Positions 63,220 through 64,000 of a DNA stretch of 64,000 nucleotides are shown in pieces. This stretch comes from Rachycentron canadum. Its lineage: Eukaryota; Chordata; Actinopteri; Carangiformes; Rachycentridae. Where the stretch lies: positions 14,677,538 to 14,741,537 of the forward strand of contig CM076663.1 of the NCBI GenBank assembly GCA_038496675.1, in the 5' to 3' direction. The notes below the pieces were generated by a model that searched no databases, was not told the DNA's origin, and worked only from the letters and a program-made list of their open reading frames with translations. Every line of letters begins with the position of its first letter. The stretch's first letter is position 1. The position numbers and the translations under genes were made by a program.

Positions 63220-64000
63220 TATAAGAGACAGCCCCCCCCCAACTGGTTGCACTGAAATTAAACGCAATTAATTCAGCACGGTTAGTGATGCATAACAGTG
63301 TGCGTTCAGTAAATGATTCATCGTGCTGCTCAAATGTCCTGACCACCGATCACTACAGCGAATCTGTGGATATGCATGGCATGCAAGTTTGTTGAACCTG
63401 TAGCTAAAACGTCAAAGAGGGCACATACACACACTGAGGCAAGCAGTTTGTGAGGCTGATTCATGTTCATACTCTGCTTGCTGTCAATCAGTGTTCAGCT
63501 CTGTAGTTTGTTTTGAAGAGATCATCTTAAAGGGGATGTTTTGCTGGTCTTCTCGTCTTGACAGATGTTTGCCAATGAAAGAAATAGCCCTTGTGTGCTT
63601 CAACTCGCAGTTCAAATTAGAGTGGTTCAATTGCGATACAAGTATTGGAAATGCCTCTGACACTGCAGAAAGGGATTGGTGAATACATGGATCTATTCAC
63701 CAACCTGATGTCATGTAATGTACTGATATAAATCCACATCCAGATAAAACTGTAGATATTTCATGGAAATCTACTACGCTTGGCTTCTCTACAACAGCAA
63801 CCTACACAGGAAGTTGTGCTGTGCAGCCACTGGGAGCTACTGTTACAGAGTGGAGAAGAAGAATTTATTTCTGGTAATTAGATGACCACCAGTGGTCCAC
63901 AAGCCACCCAGGTGGTCTGCGGGTTTCTCAAACTGTCTGAAACTCACCACAGATCCTACTAGCGAGCAGTGTCAGGCTACGTAACGTAATGTTTTCAGTA
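63220..64000. other. unassigned non-coding sequence
   Basis: Nothing recognisable to the end of the window. Confidence 0.5.

Noticed and set aside
62734..63346. Long frames of 161-194 codons across 62.8-63.3 kb
   Set aside because: Most of their length is the run of N in the assembly gap. Only a TC/GA microsatellite and short flanks are real sequence.

Overview
This window looks like vertebrate, most probably percomorph teleost, nuclear DNA. It is moderately AT-rich and has very little recognisable coding sequence. It carries many long CA/GT microsatellites and mono-A/T tracts, several decayed Tc1-like elements of the types common in fish genomes, a decayed hAT transposase, and old dispersed repeats whose sequence I recognise from percomorph genomes. 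I found no bacterial-type gene organisation, no CRISPR array, no rRNA and no intact tRNA. No host protein-coding exon can be called with confidence. The window is best read as intergenic or deep intronic DNA.

Layout. 0-8.6 kb: a near full-length Tc1-like element (1367-2656) with a broken minus-strand transposase, one copy of a dispersed repeat (about 3.95-4.18 kb), otherwise unassigned sequence. 8.6-10 kb: a decayed minus-strand hAT transposase, then trinucleotide and poly-T tracts. 10.5-10.8 kb: a local GC-rich block. 12-22.5 kb: large microsatellites, an A39 tract, and old dispersed repeats at 17.0-17.4 and 19.96-20.46 kb. 22.5-27.6 kb: unassigned sequence. 27.6 kb: an (AC)39 tract. 30.83-30.92 kb: a nested inverted repeat with a G-quadruplex-like loop. 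31.6-33.7 kb: two more dispersed repeats. 34-42 kb: mostly unassigned, with compound microsatellites. 43.4-49.0 kb: a transposon cluster, comprising an internally deleted Tc1-like element (43429-44427) and a related one (45805-48957) split by a roughly 2.0 kb insertion (46504-48506). 50.0-50.2 kb: the C-terminal end of a non-LTR retrotransposon ORF. 51-62.8 kb: microsatellites, a possible further Tc1-like remnant (58.3 kb) and a GC-box-containing promoter-like block (60.2 kb). 62.85-63.22 kb: an assembly gap of 373 N that begins inside a (TC)n tract.

No genes act together here. All coding traces are dead transposable-element ORFs with frameshifts and stops. The most informative structure is the nested insertion at 45.8-49.0 kb, which orders two transposition events and isolates an unclassified 2 kb element that carries its own promoter-like and splice-donor-like signals. 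The foldback with a G-rich loop at 30.83 kb is the other unusual structure. I saw no evidence of a new multi-gene system. Element families were named by recognising translated motifs and family sequence from knowledge, not by database search.
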